Shown piece by piece: positions 1-12,300 of a stretch of DNA of 64,000 bases. The DNA lies in the NCBI GenBank assembly GCA_022575985.1, contig JAKSXM010000272.1, positions 8,866,001 through 8,930,000 on the forward strand, given 5' to 3'. The DNA comes from Anagrus nilaparvatae (lineage: Eukaryota; Arthropoda; Insecta; Hymenoptera; Mymaridae). The notes under the pieces are model-generated. The model was not told where the DNA came from. It did no database searches and saw nothing but the letters and a program-made list of their open reading frames with translations. Each line of letters begins with the position of its first letter. The first letter of the stretch is position 1. Made by a program: the position numbers and the translations under genes.

Positions 1-392
1 TTTCTATAATAAATTCAGTTTTTTTTTTTATTTTTACATATACGCATAATACATACATGTAACATTATAGTTATGCATTTCTTTATGAAAAGAGGTGCAA
101 AAAAAATAAGTGTATAGATAAAAATAATTTAATTGAAATCCTTTTTTTTTATGTAAATACGTTTATTATAATTTATTATGTTAACGTGTGAAATATAAAA
201 AAATTTACACCTGTATTACGAAAATAAAAACGCGCAATTAATAATTACAATTTATTACTCGTAATAAAATTATCATAAAATATGAAAAAATTGTTAACAA
301 TTTTTAATAGTAATTAAAAAGAAATCAATCTATTTTTAAAATTTTATTTTAAATATTATTGAATAATTTTAAATTTTAAATTATAATTTTAG
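1..392 (+). other. AT-rich intron of the AK-like gene, no other feature seen
   Basis: Low-complexity A/T sequence ending in an acceptor AG at 391-392. No exon or conserved element is recognisable, so the preceding exon must lie left of the window. Confidence 0.6.
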
Positions 393-3300
393 ATCAACAA
401 GGTAACTCTCAGGTTTTCGAAGAGGGTGATGCACAAAACTCAGAAAAGTGGCGAAGAGAGGCGGGAATTTTGGCAACTCCACCAGGTGGAAGATTTCATA
501 AACAAAACGTTGGTCCAATCAAATTTGAAACTCCAGAAGTACCAGTTATTTTCGTACTCGGTAAATATTTATTTTTTTCATAATTTTTTTTATTTCTATT
601 TTCGAACTTTTAAATTTTTAAGCAGTAATGAATTTCAATTTTAAAATATATTGCTTGGCCTAAATGTTCAGGTTGCTGCGCTTGAATTTTCAAAGAATTT
701 TGAAGTTTGTGTAAAATTAAAAATTTTTTAAATCATATCGATGTAGATTTAAAAGAATTGCGTATGAAATGTTTAATGTATGGTCGGAATTCAAAACTAC
801 CCCAAAGTGTTTTTTTGTGAAAGTACTACCAAAAATAAGTCACCAGCCCAATTTTTAAGAAAAATGAGTCACAATTTTTTTTATTATTGCTGTAAAATAC
901 TTACATTAGCATGAAAAATTTTTCCCTGTACAATCCGAATAGGAAATTTCCCTGGCTATCCGATTCTGGGTTCAAAAAATTTTTTGAGTAGCGCATGCGC
1001 GAGGAATCACTAAGATAGGCTGTTTTTTTCAAAAGTCGATTTCTCAAATGCCTATTAGTGAAAAATCTTCTAACCAGGCTTAAAATTTTCCTTAAACCTT
1101 ATATTTTTTGGCAAAAAAAAAAATTTGATGGGACACTGCTTTTTGGAAGCTCTAGATAAAAAAATAGCAGTTTTCAAAAGATCATTTTTTACAAATTTCA
1201 AATATCTTGCCAAGTTACGTGATCAATCAAAAATCTGACCAAAAATTTGGATTCCGCGGGAAATTTTACATAAGGATATATCTTTTCATGTTTTTAAGAG
1301 ATTTTATGTTAAAACAGCAAAATGATATATAATAATTTTGATTAATTTAGTATAATTTAAAAAAATGAGATATTTTAAACTTCCAATTTAAAAATTCGCT
1401 GTCGTTGGTGACTTATTTTTGGTAGTACTTTCAGAAAAAAATACTTTGGTGAAGTTTTGAAGACCCGACCATACATTTAAATCTACCCATTGATTATTGT
1501 TCAATTAATATGCAAAAAATTTTTTGAAATTGTTTTGAATTTCGTGATGTACTCAAGCAAACTGCCGAAGATTTTAAGTACAAAAACCTAATAATAAAAA
1601 CAGAATAATTCAATATACATAATTATTTTATTTTATATTAATATAGGAGGTCCTGGCAGTGGTAAGGTGACACATTGTGATAAATTATCTCAAGAAAAAA
1701 AAGGTATAGTCCATATAAACATGACGGATCTTTTGCAACAGTATGCTCTAGGGAACGGTAAATGAGTACAATTAATTTCCTTAATTAATAAATATATTTA
1801 TATTATGAGGTTGTCAAATCATTTTTTAATCCTTGGTTTGCATAGATTCATTGAATTTTGACAAAATTAAGTTATTAATAATAAAAAATTTGCTTATCCT
1901 AAATTTCGGGTTTTTGATCGTTTTCGGTAAATCACATTCATTCTATTGCCTAAAAGATAGATTGTTAAATAAATACTAAATAATTAAAAATTTTCCCATA
2001 TATATTAATTTAAAAAGTTTAAATTATTAACTATTATTACCATTCTAATTCATATTTTAAAATTGATTATTATTTAAATTACAATTTATTACTTTATTGA
2101 TTTATCATTATTTATTATTACTTTTGTTTTTTTATTAATTATAATTTTTTATATTTTTTACACTATTATTATATTTCTACAAATTATTAACACATATTTC
2201 GATCCTACAATATTTATTTATTTATTTACATTGGTAGTCACAAATCGCTTTTTTCCTACAGTGCAGCCAACCTAAAACCCTAGTCCCTTTACGTTTTGTT
2301 TAACTCATTAACACCGGGGCGGAGAGTTTTGGAAATGAGCAGAAATAAGTATATTCCCTTATAGATAAGTGGCTAAAAAGTTTTTAAAAATTTTATTGAA
2401 AAATGCTTGAAAATAATATTTTTTATGTAACTTTATGTAGACTTCGTATACATTGAGGTCTCACTCATTTTGGTCCTATTTACAACCCTTAAAAGGTGGA
2501 TAGGGGTGGTACTCCAGTCAAAGTACGGGTTTGATTGTATCATCACTGACAAACACCAGATTTGTTCTACCAAAGGTTTTTTGTGTCACTGAACACGAAA
2601 ATCGGAGTTATTTGGCAGAGAAATTCTTCAACCTTAAATTTGCTAAAACTACCCCCAAAAAGGGTTTTTTTTACGGATTCGCACTTTGAGCACTCAGATT
2701 TACACCATACGGGTTTTTTGGGTCGCTGATCAATAATTTCAACTTCTTTTTCATAAATAATTAAAATTTAACCCCTTAATTGGCTAAAACTACCCCTTAA
2801 AGGGGAGTTTTTGCTATTTTCGTACTTTTAGCATCCAGGATATGCCCATATAGGTTTTTCGGGTCGCTAAAAAAGAATTCTGACTTCTTTTTCATAAAGA
2901 ATTAAAATTTAACCACGTACTTTGGACGCTCAAAAGTACAAAAAAAGCAAAAACATCCCTTTTAAGGGTAGTTTTAGCCAATTTAGGGGTTAAATTTTAA
3001 TTATTTATGAAAAAGAAATCGAAATTCTTTATTAGCTACCCAAAAAACCTATATGGGCATATCCTGAATGCTAAAAGTACGAAAATAGCAAAAAGACCCC
3101 CTTTTCGGGGGTAGTTTTAGCCAATTTAAAGGTGAAATTTTAATTATTTATGAAAAAGAAGTCGAAATTATTGATCAGCGACCCAAAAAACCCGTATGGT
3201 ACAAATCTCAGTGCTCTTTTTGGCAAGCAAGATTAGACCTTGGATTCATCAATTCCGAAAATTGATATTTAGATTTAATTTATTGCAAAATTTGTCTAAC

Positions 3301-6300
3301 ATACTTGAATTAGCAAAAATCATGAAAGGGGTGTTTTTGTAATATTCACAAACTGTAATGATATTTGGCCCATTACATAGGCTTTTTGGAGCTTCTAATT
3401 ACGAATACAAAGACCTCAGCAATGAAAAAACGGTCTACCATTCTTAAACTGGGAAAACACCCCTTATTCGGGGTGACTGTTTGCAAATTAACAGAAAACA
3501 GAAAACATGCAAAGGTCAAACCGAATATTTTACCCCGTAGTTAGTTAAACTTTTGGTTTATTTTTAATGCATAATATGAGAAAGAGATATTTTCGAAATA
3601 TTCTCCTAAAACTAATTATTATTAAAAAAAAAAAAAAAAATTATTTCGGAGATATTATTTAGACTTACCCATATATGCATATAATTTCATAGTTTTATTA
3701 AAACCTCCATGCATAATAAGTTATAATTTCTATGTCATCGTATAGTCACTGTTATATTATTTATAATTATGTAATACACTTAATAATTTTATAACCACGT
3801 GGTTTTTTTATTGTTCTTATTTTATACTTAAATCATTATTGAATGTTATATTTCATTCTCCGAGTGAATAAAACCCCCTTTTTTAACGCGTTTTTGAAGG
3901 AGAAAGTGAGGATTTGTATCCCTCTCTATTCTCTCTTCTATTTTTTCTCTCTAGGGAGGAAAGTATTTATTTTCCTCCCTAGAGAAGAAAACAGAAGAGG
4001 GAATTGAGAAGAGACTCGACCCACTCTTCCTACATCCTGTTACCCCTCCCTATCTAGTCGACCTTGATTCTTCGTTATAGAAGACAAATTGTGAGGTGAC
4101 GCTCATTAATATTCAAAATGGAATTTTTATGAAATAGTTGCGTTATTAATCGTATATAAATTTATTTTATTTAATAAATGCAATAATTAACTTTTATATT
4201 AATAAACGATGAAAAATGAGCATATATGTACGCATCTTTTATTTTGTTATAGCTAAATTAATAAACAAAATAAAAGATGTGTACCACGTGCTCACGCATT
4301 TATATATATTATAAATTAAAACACTTTTATTTATTCATAAAACAATTAATAAATTATTTATTAATGTGTAAATAAATTTGCGCAGGGTTAAATTTATTTA
4401 CCATATAAAATAAATTAAATTAAACAACTATTTAGTAAAAATGCCATTTTGAATTATAATAAAACGCACCTTTTATAAAAATTACACCTTTCTATAGAAG
4501 AATCTACGGTCGACTGAATATTTTTTGAATATGAAGCGTCGTCACCGTTGGGAGATATGAAAGTTACATTACTTTCACCTAAGTGTCTCTTTCTTTCATG
4601 TACAAATTAATGTTTTTTGGAAAAAAGTCGGGGAGTAGAGATTTTACTATTATTTTGGTTATTTGAAAGAAGTAGGGATTTATTATTCATCAATACTTGT
4701 TTTTTTTTTTAAATTTTATTCATTTTTTTCTTTCTATATTATATTTGTATTGTATGTGTATATGTTCCCATTTGTTAAAAAGGTGGTTATATTCACTCTT
4801 AGAATAAAAAATAGTATGTTGCACATGGGGGAAAAATGCAATTTCAAATCATGGTCGGAGATAGTTACACTCGATATGCAATGACTCGGGTACACACTCG
4901 CCTGCGGCTCGTGTGCACCCTCGTCATTGCACATCTCGTGCCACTATCTCCAACCTGCTTTCAAATGGCTTATTTTCTCCCCTTGTATAACAATCTACTA
5001 ATTGTTATATTATATGAGCAAATAATAAAAAACCGTTATTGACTTTCAGGTCTTTATATTTTTTTCCGTGTTTTATTATTTCAGAATTTAATAGTATGCT
5101 CTTATAAGAGCTTCTTTATATTTAAAAAAAAAATAAGCCGAAAAGATGATTTTGGGCAAGATACTTTAATTTTTTAAAGCTTTAGTGAAATCTCATCAGG
5201 AACCTTATTTGAGAATTTTATCGGAAAAATCAAAGTAGTTAAAGTAAAAATAGGTAAAAAACTTCAACTATTTTCCATCCTATTAACCTTCGAAGCATAG
5301 GTTAATAATTGAGGTTAATAATCTTTTATTAAATCCTGAAAATTTATACGGTAACTTTTTTAGGTCTCTAAATTTGATGAGTTTTTAAGTTTCTTGAGTT
5401 ACTGAATCAAAATTTTGATGTCAAAAATAAAATTGGAGAGATGTAACGCCTAAAGAGGGGAGGGGTTCCAGTAGATTAATAAGTCGCTAAATCCGAACCT
5501 GAGTTCAGAAATTCAATTGGAAAGCGTAAACAATCAAATTGCACCCTAGGTCAAATTCCTCTAGGTTCTACGTATCATATTACTGTTTTTTAAACGCATT
5601 AGACCTTACCCTTATGAAAAAAGCTATTTTAGAATTCTGACTTAAAACTTGCTAGCTATAGATGAATAAGTTATCACGATACACCGTTCACGAATTTCGG
5701 GGTAATTTTGTAAAGAAATATGCGGAACATCCTTAAATTTGCAAAAACTACCCCAAAATTGGGTATTTCTTATATATTCGCTCTTTAAGTGCCCAGATTT
5801 GGCACATGGGGGTTTTTTCAGTCACTGATCAAGAATTTTTGTGATTTTTATGGGTGAAATTAATATGTCACCCTTAAATTAGCTAAAACCACCCCCAAAA
5901 ACCCCACATCGGCCAAATTCGGGCACTTATAAAGTGCGAGTATATAAAAAAATACCCGTTTTTTGGGGTAATTTTTGCAAATTTAAGGGTGTTCCGCATA
6001 TTTCATTACAAAATGACCCTGAAATTAGTGATCAGCGACCCAAAAACCTACTCTAGACCAAATCTGGTAGTTGCCAGTAATAATAACCCCCCCCCCCCTC
6101 CATTTTGACCAAAATATGAGTGGTTTATTAAGTTAACTTTTACTTTTGAAAAAATGAAATAATTTTTTGTTATTTGCTCATATATAAAAAAGAAAAGCAA
6201 AAGAGAGCATATTATATTCTATACATATATGCGACCTTGAACTCTTCTATTTAAAACGAGGTTTTAAAACTTTGTCTTCTTGTTTTTTATACTTTTTTTT

Positions 6301-9300
6301 TGTATGGAAAAATTTACTATGCTTTTTCAAGTATGCGTTCCCTTAATTTTTTGGTTCCTCAAACAGAGGAACCGTTGTGATAGATGAAAATTTTATTTTT
6401 TATTTTTTTGCATATAACCACGATTTGAAAGCTTAGGAAGCTAAAAAACCGGTTTCTAAAAACAGTGTACACGCGTATGCGTGTATATGTATGTATTTAG
6501 CCTGCGATGTTTCACAGCCATTATGGTATGAGGACCTAATTATTTTTTGCAAATTTTTTTCATTATAAAATCTAAAAATACTTGTTTTGTTTTTTTTTTC
6601 TATAAAAGTACTAATATCTAGAAATATCGTTTTTACTTGATATCCCTGATCTAATCATAGAGATATTGTATAGCGCAATATCTCTATATGGATCTAATAT
6701 CTAAATTCTTGAAAATTTTTGCCAACAAAAAATACAAAAAACGCCATTGTTTTTTTTTTTTTTTTTTTTTTGGACGTAGTACCAAATTTTTTTATTTGAA
6801 ATTACTAATTTCAGAAATATCATTTTTATTTGATTTCTCGGATTTGATACATATACACCAAAAAACTGACACCTTTGAATCAATGCCTTGCGACATTAAA
6901 ATATGCCAATATAATAATTTGAAATATTCCGATGAATTTAAATGGATTTAAATGGAATACCATTGATTCAATGGAAATTCCAATAATTTAATGTCGCCTG
7001 CATTAAATAAATAGATTTATTAATTAATTTTATTGAATAAGTAAAAAGTATTATTTAAAAAGAATAAATAATTTTTTTTACAGAAATGCAAGATTTTGGT
7101 CTCCTTAGTAGTAAAACTGTTACTGAAGTCCTTATGTTAGAAATAAAAATGTCTCCAGAGGCCAAAACATTCCTCGTTAGCGGTTATCCGAGGAATATGC
7201 GTGATGTTGTAGAATATTCTGAAAAAGTAAGTCATTTATAAATTCATCACAAATAAATAATTTTTTTAATGTTTTTTAGAATTAATTTCAACCTTAGAGT
7301 CTTAACTCTATATCTCTCGCATAATTAATCATTTTAAGTTAACATTTTCAATCATTTTTTTCAAAAAAATGATTTCATTCTGTTATAAGAAAAGCCAAAC
7401 GGGTCTTAAAAACTTGACAGTGGATAAGCATTTGTTTTCTACAAAGTTACACGGTAAAAAATTTTATCCGTCCAGCCATTTGCTATCGGGTCGTAATTTT
7501 CTAGAAAATTTCTGTATAACATTCTAAAAAATTAATACTGTCACAATTACTCTAGTAAAAACGGTAATGAAAAATTGGTAATGACTGCCCCTAACTTAAA
7601 AAAAAAATAAGAAAAGTAGTATTAATTTTTTTTAAAACTTTTTCTTTGGCAATCCAAAAATAAATTGTTTTTACTTAGAAAACGTAGTCTGCTGTACTTT
7701 TATAACAATTTAAATTTAGGGCTCTTTTTTACTCCCGGGATTTTTTGTACTGCTCGTGTTGTAACTTATTAATTTGTAAAAGGAAATTTTTCAAAAATAT
7801 ATTTGATGCAATATTTATATAATATTTAAATTTAGGGGTTGTTTCGAACTCGAGAGAGCTTACACAACTTTTTTTACTAAATTATGTTATTTTTTCGGTT
7901 GGAAAAGGAAAAGTTTAATAACATTTTTACTATTTTCTTAATTTTTATCCATCCGAAGCCATTTCGCGTGGCTCCGCATCACTATAGTATACGCTCTTAC
8001 GTTCCAGCGCAAGCAGATCGATTGGAATAACTCCGATGATCACTCCCAGGTGATCCTAGAACCTGGATCACCGGCTCGGATACTGTTTGGTACGCACAAG
8101 CAATCCAAAATGCCCCTCACCTTTGTACTGCAGAGATTTTTTTGCAGTACTTTTTCATCCGGACGGTGTCCGCCCATACCTCTGTTACATGATGCAGAAT
8201 GGAGTTGACCGTAGACATTAGGTCCGCCGATATTTACCATCAACCGCGCCAGGAATGATGTCGCCTTAGCATCCTTTTCACACGACTTCTGTAACTGGGC
8301 ACTGAAGGTCAGCTTGTTGTTAAGCAGGACCCCCAGATACTCTAAATGTGGCCTAGTAGAAATCGTGTGAGGATTCCCACCATCCTCGAAATCTATATCG
8401 ATTTTGGTAGGAACCCTTCGACGGGTCAGCAAAACAATTTCGGTTTTCGGAATCGCCAGCTGGAGCCCGAGCTCCGTCATCCACCGGCTGATGATATTCA
8501 TGACCTCGTTCAGCCGCAACTGAGCCTCGATGTTACCTCTGAATACGATAGCTAAGGCAACGTCGTCCACGTACCCGATTAGGAAGGCCTCTTTCGGGAG
8601 ATCGATTCGTAACAGGCCGTCGTAAAAGGCATTCCAGAGATCGGGTCCCAGCACCGATACTTGGGCAATGCCTCCGCTTAGCTGTTTTTCCTTCCTTTCA
8701 TCGGTCGTGTCGCAAAGCAGGTTCCGGTCGCGTAGATAGTCCCTGAGTACTTTGCTCAAGTAACGCGGGATTCGGAAATCCTTCTCGATGGAGGACAGCA
8801 TGTCACTCCATCGGACTGAATTAAATGCATTTTTAACATCCAAAGTTACAAGCAAAACGTCCTTCCAAATCGCATGCCGAACTTCCCTCGTCCTGTACAC
8901 GATATCGACGACTCGCTTGATGACGCCGATCGTGGAATACCCTTCGCGAAATCCATGTTGTTGATCAGAGAGACACCTATTTTCAGCCACTGCTCTTCTA
9001 AGCCTTTTATAATACGTTTCATTTAAGTATAAATTTTAAATTTAACAATTATGTTAAGTAAACATTAAAAAATATAATTAAAAAAAATCTTTAATTCACG
9101 ATAAAGTATATAATATTTAAATAAATAATATCTAATATAATAAAAAATTTAAAGTAGACTTTGGTTATATACTGATAGTAAGTTAAAGTATTATCATAGT
9201 CTGAGAGTTCTCATAGAAAGAGAGCAAGTATTTCATTAATTCCGTTTTTTTAAAATAACTCTTTTAGAGTTGAGGCATAATAAAACTCTGATATTATAGG

Positions 9301-12300
9301 GAATAGAGTTCCAAAAGATTGTCCCATGCAATTGAAAAGACTAAAACCCATAGTGCTTAATAGGAGGTAATTTTAGTTCTTTGGTAAGGAGGATAAATCT
9401 AGTTTTAACTTTGGGTATGTATTTGGAAAATAAATCAATATGGTAAGGGAGAGCTGTTGAAGAGGTAAAATTTTATACATGATTATACCCGTAAAGTAGA
9501 ATCTTCTGGTATCTGTGCATAGCCAATGCAACTGTATTCGGTAAGGGGAAACGTGTTCATATTTTCTAATTCCAAAAATTTACCTTATTTTACAATTACT
9601 AAGACATTAAATTCTTGCTTTTAATGTGATGCGTGCGTCAAGATACGCCGTATTACAGTAGTCTAAAAGTGGGATGACTTGAACCTGAACTAATAGAATA
9701 CGCAATTTTTTAGTAGTGCATTGTCTAATAAAACGAAGTGAGTAGAGCAATTTATTGACTTTATTTTCTACAGATAAAATCTGAGAGGTCCATTGAGTTT
9801 GTTATCTAGCATTACACCTAGACTTTTGTTTCCTCATAGAAAGGGATTCTGACATCTTTGCCCTCTTCAATTTCTAGATTTAATTCATTAATGCGATCTA
9901 CAAATGTTGATCTACTAAAGTAAATAGAGACACTATCTGCTCAGTCTGAGACTTATCTAATGTAAGTAAGGCTGCAATGTAAGTAAGGCTGTCAACAGCA
10001 AATAGAGCATCTTCAGCAAGGATCTGAATGTAAACATGAATATCACCAGCATATAATAAATGTGAAACCGCCTGTGGTATATGTACTCCTAGGTCATTAA
10101 TATACATACAAAACAGCAACGGCCCCAAGACTGAGCCTTGAGGGACACCGAGGTTAGTAGTGAGCGTATCAAAGCTAGAAAATTTAGAAATTACTTAAAG
10201 TTGACGATCTTGAAGATAAGATTTAATCCATAATAAAAGGCTTTACTAAAATCGAATTATAGTAAAAAATTGACGACCCTGTTACTAATACCTCGTCTGA
10301 TGTCATCTGTCAACTTTATGATGGCAGTTTCTGTATTACTAAATTGTCTGAATCCCGTTTTTAATGGATCTAGTAACTTATTGCTTCTAAGATAATATGT
10401 AATTTGGTCATGAGCTAGCTTTTCAAGGATCTTTGACAGAAAGCATAGGAGCGCTATCGGTCTGAAGTCAGAAACAGACGATGGTATTGAGGTCTTTTTA
10501 ATCGCAATCAGGAGCGATTTTTTCCAGGCTATGGGGAAAACCATGCTCTCCAGAGAAGCATTGAATAATACGACCAACAGTGAACCAATTGTAGGCATAG
10601 ACCTGGCAATGATACTCTGTTGAATGGCATCATCCCCAGTCGTCTGGGAGCTAAAATGCGCAACGGGCAGGATTACATCATTAACAGTGACTTTGTCAAA
10701 TTTAAAGCCATCAGTGGAGGCATTTGAAAAAAGTTCTTCAACATTTGCAAGATTTTCAGAAGATGATGTAGATACACCAGCAAATTGAGCATTGATATCA
10801 TCAGGTAAAAAAACCATGGAGTTCACTCTTAGGTTTGGGTAATAGTCCAAGATGCCTCAGCTCACGCCATATAGCCTGGTTGTTATTAAATACATTGCTA
10901 ATTTGCGCTGTTTCAGAGAGTACTTCTATTTGACTCGAGAGATCTACGAGTTCATTTAGAAGTAGGGGATCTTTAGATCTGACATAGTGCCGATCAGTTG
11001 CCTTGCGTTTGCTGAGAAGCAATTGTATTTCATCATTAATCCATGGAGGTTTGATTTTTTTAGAGGTGATTGTTTTGAGGGAAGTAAGCTGATCAATTGC
11101 CAACTATAGGTATGATTTACGGCATTCAAGTGCCATTTCTATTTTAAATTTAGAGGTACTAGAAGGCGCCCATTCACAACCAGTCAAAAACTCATTGATA
11201 GCCTCAGGTGTAATACCATTTAACTTGAAACTAAAACTATCATTTGGAGACTTGGGTATAAATAATTTAATTTCTACATCAATTAGGTTGGTGTGAAAAG
11301 GAGCAATTTTATTATTAAAGGACAATATATTGTCATTGTTGTCAACAAAAATTAAATCTATCCAAGTTTTTGGTTCAATTATCCTTGGAGGACAATTGGA
11401 GAGGCAGGACTATTTGTGACTCATGGAAATTTTTGAGGACGATTTGTGGCTCCGTGATTTATTACCAGCTGAAGTGACAGCTCATCAGCTATGCTGCGAA
11501 TGAAATCAATATCAGGGGTGCTGTTAAGAAGATCAGCATTAAAATCCCCCAAAATGAGCTTGTGACTAAATGAGGCGCAGAGGTCACTTAGGTTATTGAA
11601 AAAGTCAGAATCATCATTGAATAATACTTTTTGGGGCCTATAAACAATACAGATTAATATTGGAGTAACTCTATCAGCCCAAACTTTACATATAACATAC
11701 TCAGGTTTGAGTGTTTTGCCAGAGTCTGCAGTCTTTGAGTGAGCAAGAATTTGCGCTCTTAGAGTATTACGAATTTATAAAATAACACCCCCACCTTCAG
11801 TGTTTCTGTCTTGTCTAAGTATAATGTATCCGTCAATATTTACTATGTGATCATCCACTGCATCACCCAATCGCGATTCTTGCAAAATATTGCAAAAAAC
11901 CCTAAAAACAGCTAGTTTTTGCTGTCATTATACGCTATTTTTTTAATTTCAAAAACTTCTTTTTTAATTTTAAACAATATTTTTTTAACAAAGTACTATA
12001 ATTTTTATTTTAGATACAAATAGTTAATGGAAGTGTTTTAATAAATTGGAAATTAGAATTACTTGAAAGACAAATTGAATATGGAGCACAATTAGGTCAA
12101 GTAGTTATTCAACTAGCAAAAATGGAATTAGAAAATTTTTTTAGAAATGTTATGCCTGTTGCTGAATATTTTGATCAGAGTGAAATGTTAATAGTGGTAA
12201 AATAAAATTATATTTATTAAATTTTCAAAATAAAAAAATTATGCTCTTTATTTATATAATTTAATTAATTTTATAGGTAAAGGGTGAAAGAAATCATTCG

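Larger units (their letters stand above)
1758..7083 (+). other. 5.3-kb AK intron packed with repeats, no exon seen
   Basis: The intron between the exons ending 1757 and starting 7084 contains family F repeat modules (about 2480-3230 and 5690-6110), a polypurine/polypyrimidine hairpin (3926-4013), a second hairpin (4215-4305), a GC-rich-tipped foldback (4800-5000), a long poly-T (6751-6771) and a segment related to 42.96-43.15 kb (6340-6560). Short open frames inside have no recognisable homology or codon bias. Confidence 0.6.

Noticed and set aside
4663..5042. Overlapping frames of 66-73 codons on both strands
   Set aside because: They follow from the inverted symmetry of the 4800-5000 foldback.
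10257..11325. Separate open frames of 197, 100 and 73 codons treated as individual genes
   Set aside because: They are consecutive pieces of a single broken jockey-like LINE.
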